NCBI RefSeq assembly: GCF_022809715.1
Contig: NZ_CP094460.1
Location: forward strand, 1,116,001-1,180,000
Direction: 5' to 3'
Origin: Burkholderia pyrrocinia
GTDB taxonomy: Bacteria > Pseudomonadota > Gammaproteobacteria > Burkholderiales > Burkholderiaceae
Length of the DNA: 64,000 nucleotides
Shown here piece by piece: positions 45,657 to 54,269 of the stretch (position 1 is its first letter; every line of letters starts with the position of its first letter). Both the position numbers and the translations under genes were made by a program. The notes under the pieces were generated by a model that saw nothing but the letters and a program-made list of their open reading frames with translations, had not been told where the DNA came from and ran no database searches.

Positions 45657-47117
45657 ATGACGAACCCCACCCTTGCCCCCTGCGCGCCGGCCGGCGCGGC
45701 TGCCGCGGCGACGCCGCGCAGCCATCACGGCTGGGCGCTCGTGGTCCTGCTGGTCGGCGCCATTCTGCCGCCGCTCGACTACTTCATCGTGAATCTCGCG
45801 CTGCCGGCCATCCGCGACGGCATCGGCGCGCGCCCGGCCGAGCTCCAGCTCGTCGTGTCGGCCTATGCGTGTGCGAACGCGGTCGTGCAGATCACGGGCG
45901 GCCGCCTCGGCGACCTGTACGGCCGCAAGCGCATGTTCATGCTGGGCATGGCCGGCTTCGTGCTCGCGTCGACGCTGTGCGGGCTCGCCGGCAGCGGCGC
46001 GGTGCTCGTCGGCGGCCGCGTGCTGCAGGGCCTGTTCGCCGCGATCCTCGCACCGCAGGTGCTCGCGACGATCCGCAGCGTGTTCAGCCCGCAGGAACAG
46101 GTGCGCGTGATGGGCTTCTACGGTTTCGCGTTCGGCCTCGCGGCCGTGATCGGCCAGCTCGGCGGCGGCGCGCTGATCAGCCTGCATCCGTTCGGACTCG
46201 GCTGGCGCGCGATCTTCCTCGTCAATCTGCCGATCGGCATCCTTGCGCTGATCGGCAGCTGGCGCTTCATCCCGGAAAACCGGCCGCCGCGCGGCCAGCG
46301 CATCGACGTACCGGGCACGGTGCTGATGTCGCTGTTCCTGCTGATGCTCGTGTATCCGCTCACGCAGGGCCGCGAGGCCGGTTGGCCGCTGTGGATGATC
46401 GCGTGCGTCGTCGGCGCGCTGCCGATGCTCGGTGCGCTGCTGGCGGTCGAAGCGGGCCGACTCGCGCGCGGCCGCGATCCGCTGCTCGACGTGCGCCTGT
46501 TCCGCAACCCGGTCGTCGCGCTCGGTCTGATGCTCGCGTTCCTGTTCTACACGCTGAGCGCATTCTTCCTTAGCTACGGGATCTATCTGCAGGGCTGCCT
46601 GAACTGGTCGCCGCTCGCGTCCGGGTTCGCGATTCTGCCGCTCGGGCTCGGCTTCCTCGCGAGCCCGCTGCTGATGCCGCGCCTCGTCGGCCGGTTCGGC
46701 GGTTATCGCGTGCTGACGCTCGGCTTCGTCATGCTCGCCGCAGGCGTCGCGACCGCCGCCGCGCTCGCCCGCGAAGGCGCGCCGGGGCCCGGCTTCTACG
46801 CGGGCATCGCGGCGATCGGCATCGGGCAAGGCCTCGTGCTGCCGTCGGTCGTGCGGATCGTGCTCGCGGAAGTCGATGCGGCCCGCGCGGGCGTCGCGTC
46901 AGGAATGGTCAGCGCAATGCTGCAGATCGGCGCGGCCGTCGGCGCCGCGACGATCGGCGGCGTGTTCTTCGCGCGGCTCGGCGTGCGTCCGGTCGCGCTC
47001 GATTACGTGCAGGGGTTCCGGACGTCGATGTTCACGCTGACGGTCGTATTGCTTGCGTGCATCGCACTGTCGACCGCGCTCGGGCCGCTGCATCGGAGGC
47101 TGCATGCAGGTGCGTGA
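45657..47117 (+). CDS. MFS drug efflux transporter, DHA2 (14-TMS) family
   Basis: A 486-residue membrane protein with about 14 hydrophobic segments. PPLDYFIVNLALPAIRD is the DHA2 motif D1, GGRLGDLYGRKRMFM motif A and GRVLQGLFAAILAPQVLA motif B. The N terminus MTNPTLAP is short and hydrophilic. It is transcribed away from a LysR gene and is probably a solute or drug exporter. Confidence 0.92.
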   Translation: MTNPTLAPCAPAGAAAAATPRSHHGWALVVLLVGAILPPLDYFIVNLALPAIRDGIGARPAELQLVVSAYACANAVVQITGGRLGDLYGRKRMFMLGMAGFVLASTLCGLAGSGAVLVGGRVLQGLFAAILAPQVLATIRSVFSPQEQVRVMGFYGFAFGLAAVIGQLGGGALISLHPFGLGWRAIFLVNLPIGILALIGSWRFIPENRPPRGQRIDVPGTVLMSLFLLMLVYPLTQGREAGWPLWMIACVVGALPMLGALLAVEAGRLARGRDPLLDVRLFRNPVVALGLMLAFLFYTLSAFFLSYGIYLQGCLNWSPLASGFAILPLGLGFLASPLLMPRLVGRFGGYRVLTLGFVMLAAGVATAAALAREGAPGPGFYAGIAAIGIGQGLVLPSVVRIVLAEVDAARAGVASGMVSAMLQIGAAVGAATIGGVFFARLGVRPVALDYVQGFRTSMFTLTVVLLACIALSTALGPLHRRLHAGA

Positions 47118-47192
47118 CGCGGGGCGTGGATCGCACCGCCGACGGGATCTGCGGCGGAAAGGTGAATGCGCAGCCGCTCGCCGGCATTCGAC

Positions 47193-47399
47193 TCATCGGT
47201 GTTTTTTGCGTTGCGCCTGCCGCGCTTCCCACTCGGCCAGCTCGACGCGATAGCGCGCCAGCGCTTCGTCGTACAGGTCGAAGACGCACGGCGAGCAGCC
47301 GCTGTTGCAGCAGTCTTCCAGTTCAGGCTGTTCGGGCGGAATCGGGCGGGGATCGTCGGCGGACGGATCGGATGGATCGGTGGGGGCAGGCGTGGGCAC
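47193..47399 (-). CDS. Oxidoreductase-like domain protein (Cys-rich, PF09791 type)
   Basis: A 68-residue protein with the compact signature PELEDCCNSGCSPCVFDLY, four close cysteines followed by YRVELAEWEAR. This small domain is found at the N terminus of some eukaryotic and alone in bacterial proteins; it may bind a metal. Its role is unknown. The stop faces the MFS gene. Confidence 0.85.
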   Translation of the reverse strand: MPTPAPTDPSDPSADDPRPIPPEQPELEDCCNSGCSPCVFDLYDEALARYRVELAEWEARQAQRKKHR

Positions 47400-47411
47400 G
47401 GCGAAGATCGA

Positions 47412-47711
47412 ATGACGAAGTACGTCCAGTATAAGGGGATGCCGCCCGGCCTGCCGGCAGCGTCACATCCGTCCGCAGATGCGCGATGTGATCTCGCTCG
47501 TCCATCACGCGACCGACATCGATGCGTTCATGCAGGCCGGCGATATCCGCAACACCTGCTTCGCCGAGCCTTGTCCGGTCCGGTCCGGTCCGGTCCGGTG
47601 ACGACGGTGGTCCAGGTCGAGCGTCTCTGCCATCCGGATCTGCTGATCGAGATCGCGGCCGTCGCCGAAATTCCGCTGGTGCGGTTTCGCGGGCGGTCGC
47701 CTCACGCGTGA
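47412..47711 (+). pseudogene. Degenerate RidA/YjgF-family gene
   Basis: A 5' piece (MTKYVQYKGMPPGLP at 47412) resembles a RidA N terminus. After an apparent internal deletion a second piece in another frame reads MRDVISLVHHATDIDAFMQ and AGDIRNTCFAEPCP, then stops at 47599 just after five GTCCG repeats. A third frame continues with VTTVVQVERLCHPDLLIEIAA, the conserved RidA C-terminal part with the catalytic-site Glu region, to a stop at 47711. Four units of the repeat would join the last two pieces in frame. Confidence 0.7.
47573..47597 (+). repeat. Pentanucleotide tandem repeat (GTCCG)5
   Basis: Five uninterrupted GTCCG units within the RidA-like pseudogene. Related intact proteins read directly from PCP to VTT, which would need a single unit, so the array looks like an expansion by four units (20 nt) that shifts the frame. 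Confidence 0.9.
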
Positions 47712-47784
47712 ATCGCGGCCGTCCCACGCTGCGTTGCGCGCCGGCCAGGGCGTACCCGGCCGGCAGCGCACGTGAAACCCGCGC

Positions 47785-49176
47785 TTACTTCGCCGGCGCG
47801 CCCGGCTTCACGGCATCCGCGCCCGACTTGTCGCCCAGCGGCTGCCACGCGGCGCCGAGCGCATACCAGTCGATACGGCGCGTGAGCGTCATGATGCCGG
47901 CGAGGATCGCGAACAGCAGCAGCGAACCGAGCATCAGCGCGTTGTCCTCCGACAGCAGCAGCCCGTAGAGCGCCGCGTACAGCATCGCGAGCAGCGCCGC
48001 GAACGTCGCGCCGCGCTTCACGCTGTGCAGCACGAACGACAGGTAGAAGCCGAGCAGCCCGATGCACGCGCCGCTCGCCGCGAGATACGCATGACCGAAC
48101 GCGATGTGCTCGGACAGGCTCAGCAGCAGCAGGAAGAACAGCGCGAGCGACAGGCCGACCAGCAGGTACTGGATCGGGTGAATGCGCAGCCGCTTCGCGA
48201 GTTCGTACATGAAGAAGCTCGCGAACGTGAGCATCACGAACAGCGCACCGTACTTCGTCGCGCGTTCGGCCTGCAGATAGACGTTCACAGGTTCGATCAC
48301 CGATACCGACGCCATCTCGATCGCACCCTCCCCGTTGCCGGTCGCGACCTGCTCGCGCGCCTTCGTGTTGAACGACGTCACGTGCCAGTTGCTGGTGAAA
48401 CCCTGCGCATCGATCGTGCGCTCGCCCGGCAGGAACGCGCCGCCGAAGCTCGGATGCGGCCACGTCGATTTCAGCGAGAAATCGTTCTGGTCGGCCACCG
48501 GCGCGAACGCGACGGATTCCGCGCCCGCCAGCGGCAGGCCGATGCTGAACGGCACGACAGCCCCTGCGTTTGCGTCCGCCAGCGCCGCGAGATCGATATT
48601 CGCGTGCACGCCCTGGCGCAGGCTGTCCAGCCGCGTGCCCTGCTCCACGTCGAACCGCTTGCCGCCGAGGCGCAGGTCGGGCTGCGCCTTCAGCCCGCGA
48701 ATATCGCCGATACCGATCGCGACATACGCGCTGTCGACCGCGAAGCTCACGTGGCCGTCGGCCTGCGGCAGCTTCTTCAGGTCCGGCAGCGCCAGCGTGC
48801 CCGTCAGCCGGCTATCCAGCCCGTACACGAGCGCCTTGTGGATGCCGCGATAGCGCACGTCGACCTTGAGCGTACCGTCGACGTTCAACGTCTTCGGAAA
48901 CACGAGCAGGCGCTTCGTCTCGCTTCTCAGGCTCGTTTTCGCCGCGCCTCCGGCCGGCGTGTCGTCGCGCACGCGCGTGACTTCCGTGTAATGCACGACG
49001 AGCACCGGGCCCGTCACCGTCTGCGGCCCGGCGTAGCTCGCCCAGATGCTCTGCAATGCGCTCTCGCGATACTCCGCACGTTCCCGCACGATGCTTTGAA
49101 CCATGTGCAGCGGGATCAGGATCGACAGCGCGAGAAACGCGGTGATCACGGACTTGAACAACAGGACTCGATTCAT
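47785..49176 (-). CDS. creD: CreD inner-membrane protein
   Basis: A 463-residue CreD: one N-terminal membrane segment (FKSVITAFLALSILIPLHMV), a large periplasmic domain with RYRGIHKALVYGLDSRLTG, and a C-terminal block of about five membrane segments (YLLVGLSLALFFLLLLSLSEH is typical, split here). CreD is the main output of CreBC and is linked to envelope stress and beta-lactam tolerance. It has its own promoter region with a five-unit CreB-type box array. Confidence 0.95.
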   Translation of the reverse strand: MNRVLLFKSVITAFLALSILIPLHMVQSIVRERAEYRESALQSIWASYAGPQTVTGPVLVVHYTEVTRVRDDTPAGGAAKTSLRSETKRLLVFPKTLNVDGTLKVDVRYRGIHKALVYGLDSRLTGTLALPDLKKLPQADGHVSFAVDSAYVAIGIGDIRGLKAQPDLRLGGKRFDVEQGTRLDSLRQGVHANIDLAALADANAGAVVPFSIGLPLAGAESVAFAPVADQNDFSLKSTWPHPSFGGAFLPGERTIDAQGFTSNWHVTSFNTKAREQVATGNGEGAIEMASVSVIEPVNVYLQAERATKYGALFVMLTFASFFMYELAKRLRIHPIQYLLVGLSLALFFLLLLSLSEHIAFGHAYLAASGACIGLLGFYLSFVLHSVKRGATFAALLAMLYAALYGLLLSEDNALMLGSLLLFAILAGIMTLTRRIDWYALGAAWQPLGDKSGADAVKPGAPAK

Positions 49177-49224
49177 TGCTGACGGATACCGGAGTGGAAG
49201 ATGCGGTCAGCATGAGCGGGCCCG

Positions 49225-49273
49225 GTGAACGGCGATTGAAGCCGGTGTGAAGCGAATGTGTGGCGAGCGTGAA
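49225..49273 (-). promoter_or_regulatory. Five-unit CreB box (cre/blr tag) array before creD
   Basis: On the minus strand the pentamers TTCAC, CACAC, TTCAC, TTCAA and TTCAC follow each other at exactly 11-bp steps (6 nt between each). The known CreB/BlrA tag is TTCAC-N6-TTCAC; adjacent pairs here match it in 8 to 9 of 10 defined bases. The array ends 48 nt before the creD start codon. Confidence 0.8.
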
Positions 49274-49279
49274 GCGCGC

Positions 49280-50731
49280 TCAGCCCGGCGACGGCAGCGT
49301 GAGCGTCGCGCACGCGCCGCCTTCGTCGCGGTTCGCGAGCGCGACCTGGCCGCGATGCAGCATCGCGACTTCGCGGACGAAACACAGCCCGAGGCCCGTG
49401 CTGCGATCCTGCCCGTCGGGGCGCGGCAGCGAATAGAAGCGTTCGAACACGCGCGACAACGCGTAGTCGGGAACGCCGGGGCCGTCGTCGGTCACGCGCA
49501 CGACCGCGACATGCGCCCTGCCCGCCGGCTGCCGTTCGAGCGCGATCCGGATCGTGCTGCGTTGCGGCGCGAAATCCAGCGCGTTGTCGAGCAGGTTGCC
49601 GAGCGCCTGGCGCAGCAGGAACGGATCGCCTTCGACGACTGCCGGATCGGAAGCGTCGTTCGCGTCGATCCGCAGGCTCACGCCGCGCTGCCGCGCGCGC
49701 GGCTCGATATCCTCGACGAGCTGTTCGAGCACCGGCAGCAGCGCGACCGGCTCGTGTACCGACAGGCGCTGCTTCTGCTCGACTTCGGCCAGCGCGAGCA
49801 GCTTGCGGATCATCTGTTCGAGTCGGCCGGCCTGGCGGCGGATGTTTTCGGTGAAGCGCCGCCGGTTCGCGACCGGCATCTCTTCCTGCAGCAGCTCCGC
49901 CGCGCCGCTGATCGCGGCCAGCGGGCTTTTCATCTCGTGCGTGAGCGTGTGGATGTAGGTTTCGACGTACTGCCGGTCCTCCAGACGCTGGTGCATGCTC
50001 TCCACCGCGCGCCCGAGCTCGGCCAGCTCGTTCGCGCCCTGCAGCGGCATCGCCGCGCGCTCGCCGGCCGCGATTGCGCGCGCATAGCGTTGCAGCCGCC
50101 GCAGCCCGAGCACCAGCCACCATGTGCAGGCGGTGCCGATCAGGATCGCGCCGCCCATCAGCAACGCGCCATACAGCATGATCTTGCGCTGGCTGCGCAC
50201 GATGAACGGCTCGACCGTCTGGTTCGGTTTCGCGATCGTCAGCACGCCGATGATCTCGTTCCCGCGCCGGATCGGCGCCGCGACGTGCATCACGGTGCTA
50301 CTGTCGTCGTTCGGATCGGCACGCGTGCTGCGTGCGCCGTATTCGCCGCGCAGCGTCCGGTACACGTCGTTCCAGCGCGAATAGTCCTGCCCCACTGCGC
50401 TGCCGGTCGAGTCGTAGCGCACGATGCCGTGCGCATCGGTGATGTAGATGCGATAGCTGATCGTGTTCTTGTGCATGCCCCACACGTTCGCGCTGACCGG
50501 GTTCTCGTGAAGTTTTTCGAGCTGCCGCGCGAAGGCGCCGTCGGCGATATGCCCGTTCGCCATGTCGGCGGCGGCCAGCGTCGCCAGCACCTGCGCGACG
50601 TCGACGAGCGTGTCCTCCATCGCCTCGCGCACCCCCGGTTTCACCTCCTGCACGAACACGCGCAGCGTGATCAGCGCGGCAAGACCGACGATCAGGAAAA
50701 AACCGAAGAAGATGCGCAGGCCGATATGCAT
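49280..50731 (-). CDS. creC: CreC sensor histidine kinase
   Basis: A 483-residue kinase. N-terminal membrane segment (IFFGFFLIVGLAALITLRVF), periplasmic sensor, second membrane segment (LLMGGAILIGTACTWWL), HAMP, then the H-box HTLTHEMKSPLAAISGAAE with the phospho-accepting His, N-box LGNLLDNALDF and G-boxes DDGPGVP and STGLGLCFV. The start at 50731 is 15 bp after the creB stop. It phosphorylates CreB. Confidence 0.95.
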   Translation of the reverse strand: MHIGLRIFFGFFLIVGLAALITLRVFVQEVKPGVREAMEDTLVDVAQVLATLAAADMANGHIADGAFARQLEKLHENPVSANVWGMHKNTISYRIYITDAHGIVRYDSTGSAVGQDYSRWNDVYRTLRGEYGARSTRADPNDDSSTVMHVAAPIRRGNEIIGVLTIAKPNQTVEPFIVRSQRKIMLYGALLMGGAILIGTACTWWLVLGLRRLQRYARAIAAGERAAMPLQGANELAELGRAVESMHQRLEDRQYVETYIHTLTHEMKSPLAAISGAAELLQEEMPVANRRRFTENIRRQAGRLEQMIRKLLALAEVEQKQRLSVHEPVALLPVLEQLVEDIEPRARQRGVSLRIDANDASDPAVVEGDPFLLRQALGNLLDNALDFAPQRSTIRIALERQPAGRAHVAVVRVTDDGPGVPDYALSRVFERFYSLPRPDGQDRSTGLGLCFVREVAMLHRGQVALANRDEGGACATLTLPSPG

Positions 50732-50745
50732 GGCGGTGCCGGTCG

Positions 50746-51456
50746 TTACGGTTGCAGCGAATAACCCATCCCGCGATGCGTGCGGATCGGGTCGCGCTCG
50801 GGATCGATCGCGCGCAGTTTCGCGCGCAGCGTCTTGATGTGCGTGTCGACCGTGCGGTCGGCCGAATCGAGCGCCTCGTGCCACACGAGGTCCATCAACT
50901 GCTCGCGCGAATAGATGCGCCCCGGATGCCGGACGAGCAACGCCAGCAGGCCGAATTCGTAGCGCGTGAGGTCCAGCGCGTGGCCGAGCCACGACACGCG
51001 CGCGCCGTCGGTGTCGAGCACGAAGCCCGGCGCGGTTGTCGCGGCCTGCGCATCTGTCGGCGCGGGCGCCGTTTGCGGCGCGGCCGCCCGGTGGAAGCGC
51101 CGCAGGATCACGCGCACCCGCGCGGCCAGCTCGCGCGGCGAAAACGGCTTGACCACGTAATCGTCGGCGCCGATTTCGAGCCCGACGATCCGGTCGATCT
51201 CGTCGTGCCGCGCGGTCAGGAAGATGACCGGCACGTCGGTGAACGTGCGCAGCCGCCGGCAGACTTCAAAGCCGCTGAGGTCCGGCAGGCCGACGTCGAG
51301 CACGACCAGGTCGAAGCGCGACTCGCGCAGATGATCGAGCGCCGCCTGCCCGAGCGTGCAGTGGACGGTCTGCATGCCGTCGGTGCCGAGGGCATAGACG
51401 ATCGTGTCCGCGATCGCCGTTTCATCTTCGACGATCAGGATCTTGGGCTGATTCAT
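50746..51456 (-). CDS. creB: CreB response regulator
   Basis: A 236-residue OmpR/PhoB-type regulator: ILIVEDETAIADTI acidic pocket, phospho-Asp in LVVLDVGLPD, Thr in IFLTARHDE and Lys in DYVVKPFSPREL; the C-terminal winged helix includes YEFGLLALLVRHPGRIYSREQL. First gene of creBC-creD. Its predicted targets carry TTCAC-N6-TTCAC boxes, as found before creD. Confidence 0.95.
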   Translation of the reverse strand: MNQPKILIVEDETAIADTIVYALGTDGMQTVHCTLGQAALDHLRESRFDLVVLDVGLPDLSGFEVCRRLRTFTDVPVIFLTARHDEIDRIVGLEIGADDYVVKPFSPRELAARVRVILRRFHRAAAPQTAPAPTDAQAATTAPGFVLDTDGARVSWLGHALDLTRYEFGLLALLVRHPGRIYSREQLMDLVWHEALDSADRTVDTHIKTLRAKLRAIDPERDPIRTHRGMGYSLQP

Positions 51457-51550
51457 GGTCTCAGTCTGGGCTCGCGCGTTTCCGGTGCGACATTGTACGC
51501 ACGGCCGGCCGCGGCGCGAGCCGCAATGCGGCGAGCCCCGCCCGCGCGCG

Positions 51551-52264
51551 CTACGCCACGCGGCCGTTCACCGGAATCGACGCGCCGGTGATCGCCTGTG
51601 CGTCGGCCGACAGCAGGAACCCGATCGTCGCCGCGATCTGTTCCGGCCGGACCCAGCGCGTGAAATCCGCGTCGGGCATGTCCGCGCGGTTCGGCGGCGT
51701 ATCGATGATGCTCGGCAGGATCGCGTTCACCGTCACGCCGCGGTCGAGCAGTTCGGCCGCCAGCGCCTCGGTGAGACGCGCGACGCCGGCCTTCGCGGCC
51801 GCATAAGCGCCCATGCCCGCGCCGGCCTTGAACGCCGCGCCCGCGCCGATGTTGACGATACGGCCGGCCGGGCTCGCGACCAGGTACGGCAGCGCGGCCT
51901 TCGACGCGTTCAGCGCGGTCTTCACGTTCAGCTCGTACATGCGGTCCCACGTGGCGGCGTCGCCGTCGGCGATCGTCTGCCATACGAACGCACCGGCGAT
52001 GTTCAGCAGCGCGTCGACCCGGCCGAATTCGCGGTTTACCGATTCGAGCGCCTGTGCGGCGGCCTGCGGGTCGACGAGGTCGATGCCGCCGATGCGCAGC
52101 GCGTCGGCCGGCACGCCGGGCAGCGTCTGCGCAGCCGGCGCGGCGCCGCGGCCGATCAGTGCGACGCGTGCGCCGCGCTGGCCCAGCCATGCGGCCGTCG
52201 CGACGCCCAAATGACCGAATCCGCCGGTGATCGCGACTACCTTGCCTTTCAGGTCGTGTTCCAT
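51551..52264 (-). CDS. Short-chain dehydrogenase/reductase
   Basis: A 237-residue SDR: VVAITGGFGHLGVATAAWLG cofactor motif, LLNIAGAFVW and YAAAKAGVARLTE catalytic YxxxK. MEHDLKGK is the start, with AGGAG 11-15 nt before it. It lies 94 bp after creB and points the same way, but no functional link is evident. Confidence 0.92.
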   Translation of the reverse strand: MEHDLKGKVVAITGGFGHLGVATAAWLGQRGARVALIGRGAAPAAQTLPGVPADALRIGGIDLVDPQAAAQALESVNREFGRVDALLNIAGAFVWQTIADGDAATWDRMYELNVKTALNASKAALPYLVASPAGRIVNIGAGAAFKAGAGMGAYAAAKAGVARLTEALAAELLDRGVTVNAILPSIIDTPPNRADMPDADFTRWVRPEQIAATIGFLLSADAQAITGASIPVNGRVA

Positions 52265-52370
52265 CGATGTGCTCTCCTGGATCGAAGATGGGTGGTTGAT
52301 GCGTGATGCATGAGTCATGCCGGCCGCGGCACGGACGTGCGCGGCCGGCGTTTCGACAGCGTAGCGCCGT

Positions 52371-52544
52371 TCACGCCTGCGTGCGCGCGGCGACGAAGCT
52401 GCGGCGCAGTTCCTCCGTCATTTCGCGCTGGTCGCAAGGGCGCCAGTCCGGCGGCATCGCGCAGCGGAACGCGGTCCACACGCCGTGGGCCATCGCGACT
52501 CCGCACGCGAGGCCCGGCGGGCACGCATGCGGACAGCCGGGCAT
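52371..52544 (-). CDS. Small Cys-containing protein, 57 residues
   Basis: An open frame MPGCPHACPPGLACGVAMAH ... VWTAFRCAMPPDWRPCDQRE ... MTEELRRSFVAARTQA with strong third-position G/C and an ordinary composition (Trp, Phe, Met, acidic helix at the end), unlike the Arg-rich antisense noise around it. Five Cys. No family recognised. It lies between an SDR gene and the divergent DapB-like gene. Confidence 0.55.
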   Translation of the reverse strand: MPGCPHACPPGLACGVAMAHGVWTAFRCAMPPDWRPCDQREMTEELRRSFVAARTQA

Positions 52545-52653
52545 AATGCACGAGGCCCGTTCGGCGTGGCGCGTGCCGCGACCGGGCCGTGCCGGGCTAC
52601 CCGACGCCTACGCCGATCCCGTATCAAATACTGAACCTCAACCCGTCAATCCC

Positions 52654-53361
52654 ATGCAAGTACTCGTCGTTGGAACCGGCAAGCTGGCCAATGAGCTGCT
52701 CGGCTCGCACAAGCTCGACCCGGCAACCTGTCGCGTGATGCCTTGGTCGGACCGTGCACGAACCGACGCCCGACGTAGCGACGCCCGACGTAGCGACGCC
52801 CGATCGATCGTCGTGCATGCCGGTTCCGGCCGCGAACTCCCCGCCGTGATCGCGTTCTGCGAGGCCACCGCGTCGCCGCTCGTCGAACTGTCTACCGGCT
52901 CCGACGTCGAAACCGGAACGCACGGCTTCCCGGTCGTGCTGTGTCCGAACACGAATATCCTGATGCTCAAGTTCATGAGCATGCTGGAAACCAGCGGCCA
53001 CCTGTTTCGCGACTGCGAGATCAGCCTGACGGAGTCGCATCAGGCAGGCAAGACGTCCGTCCCCGGCACGGCCGTCGGCATCGGCCAGTCGCTCGGCGTG
53101 CGGCCGGAAGACATCCGCTCGGTGCGCGACCCGGACGTGCAGCGCAGCGAATTCGCGATCCCCGACGATCAGCTCGGCCGCCATGCGGTTCACCGGATAC
53201 GCATCGACGACGGCGCGTGCAGCCTGCAGTTCGAATCGCGCGTGTACGGTGCGACGCCCTATGCGGATGGTGTGTCGCGCATCGTCGAGGCCGTCCGCCA
53301 GCACGATCTCGAGAACCGCCGCTATTCGATCGTCGAGTTCATCCGCAACGGCTGGCTGTAG
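52654..53361 (+). CDS. Dihydrodipicolinate-reductase-like protein
   Basis: A 235-residue protein: VLVVGTGKLANELL is a Rossmann start and SLTESHQAGKTSVPGTAVGIG corresponds to the substrate-binding part of the DapB C-terminal domain (H and K conserved). It is shorter than true DapB and lacks the usual RM/GTTG region, so lysine biosynthesis is unlikely. Residues 38-50 are an in-frame tandem repeat DARRS/DARRS/DAR. Met at 52654 chosen since earlier codons look non-coding. Confidence 0.8.
   Translation: MQVLVVGTGKLANELLGSHKLDPATCRVMPWSDRARTDARRSDARRSDARSIVVHAGSGRELPAVIAFCEATASPLVELSTGSDVETGTHGFPVVLCPNTNILMLKFMSMLETSGHLFRDCEISLTESHQAGKTSVPGTAVGIGQSLGVRPEDIRSVRDPDVQRSEFAIPDDQLGRHAVHRIRIDDGACSLQFESRVYGATPYADGVSRIVEAVRQHDLENRRYSIVEFIRNGWL
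52765..52803 (+). repeat. 15-bp tandem repeat inside the DapB-like gene
   Basis: GACGCCCGACGTAGC occurs twice in full and a third time for 9 bases. The unit is five codons (D-A-R-R-S), so copy changes keep the frame. Confidence 0.9.
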
Positions 53362-53459
53362 TCGCGGCGACGTGCGGCGGGCCTGCGACGGCGCCGCCAC
53401 AGGAACCTGCCGGCCGCGGTCCCGCCGCGGCCACATCGGGTGCCGGTTCGACACCGCCG

Positions 53460-54269
53460 TCACGCGTCTCCCAGCACCGCACCGCTCTCCGGCAAGGTCG
53501 CGCCGCCGTCGACGACGATCGTCTGCCCCGTGATGTACGCAGCATCGGCCGAGGCGAGAAACAGCATCGCGTTCGCGATGTCCTCCGGCTCGCCCATCCG
53601 CGCGAGCGGAATGTCGCGCGCGATCTGCGCCGCGACCGACGCGTCGCCGAGATTGCCGGCCGCCGGCGTGCGGATCATCCCCGGCTCGACACCGTTGACC
53701 GTCACGTTGCGGCGCGCGAGCTCCAGCGCCGCCGCACGAATGAAGCCGTTCACGCCGGCCTTCGACGCCGCGTAGTGCGCGAGCCCCGGATAGGCGACGC
53801 GCGGCCCCGTCACCGACGACGTGACGAGCAGCCGCCCGGCCCCCGCGCGCTCGAATGCCGGCAACGCAGCCTGCGCGAGCCAGAACAGCGCCGACAGGTT
53901 GACCGACAGCGTCCGCTCGAGCATCGGCTCGTCGATCTGCGCGAACGGCGTCAGCGGAAAATACGCGGCATTGTGGACGACGACATCGAGCCGGCTGCCG
54001 TCGCGCTCGACCGCTGCGACCAGCGCGCGCAATTCGTCGCGGCTGGCGGCGTCCACCCGATACGCGCGTGCAGCGCCGCCCGCGCCGGCGAGTGCATCGG
54101 CCTGCGCGGTGGCGGCCCCACCGTTCAGGTCGGCGAGCGCGACGAACGCGCCGGATTCCGCGAAACGGCGCGCGATCGCCGCGCCGATCCCTTGCGCGGC
54201 GCCCGTGACGAGCACGACACGCCCGCTGAAATCCGCACGCAGGCGGCCGCTGCCCGGCACGGCATTCAT
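53460..54269 (-). CDS. Short-chain dehydrogenase (MoaE-like partner of MoaF)
   Basis: A 269-residue SDR: VVLVTGAAQGIGAAIARRFA, VHNAAYFP and YAASKAGVNGFIRAA. Its ATG overlaps the stop of the MoaF gene by 4 bp, so the two are translationally coupled. The arrangement resembles moaEF of the Klebsiella monoamine regulon, where MoaE is an SDR. Substrate unknown. Confidence 0.9.
   Translation of the reverse strand: MNAVPGSGRLRADFSGRVVLVTGAAQGIGAAIARRFAESGAFVALADLNGGAATAQADALAGAGGAARAYRVDAASRDELRALVAAVERDGSRLDVVVHNAAYFPLTPFAQIDEPMLERTLSVNLSALFWLAQAALPAFERAGAGRLLVTSSVTGPRVAYPGLAHYAASKAGVNGFIRAAALELARRNVTVNGVEPGMIRTPAAGNLGDASVAAQIARDIPLARMGEPEDIANAMLFLASADAAYITGQTIVVDGGATLPESGAVLGDA

Noticed and set aside
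52303..52653. Extended N terminus for the DapB-like protein
   Set aside because: The extra 117 codons are Arg/Ala-rich noise antisense to a better small frame; the Rossmann motif starts at Met 52654.
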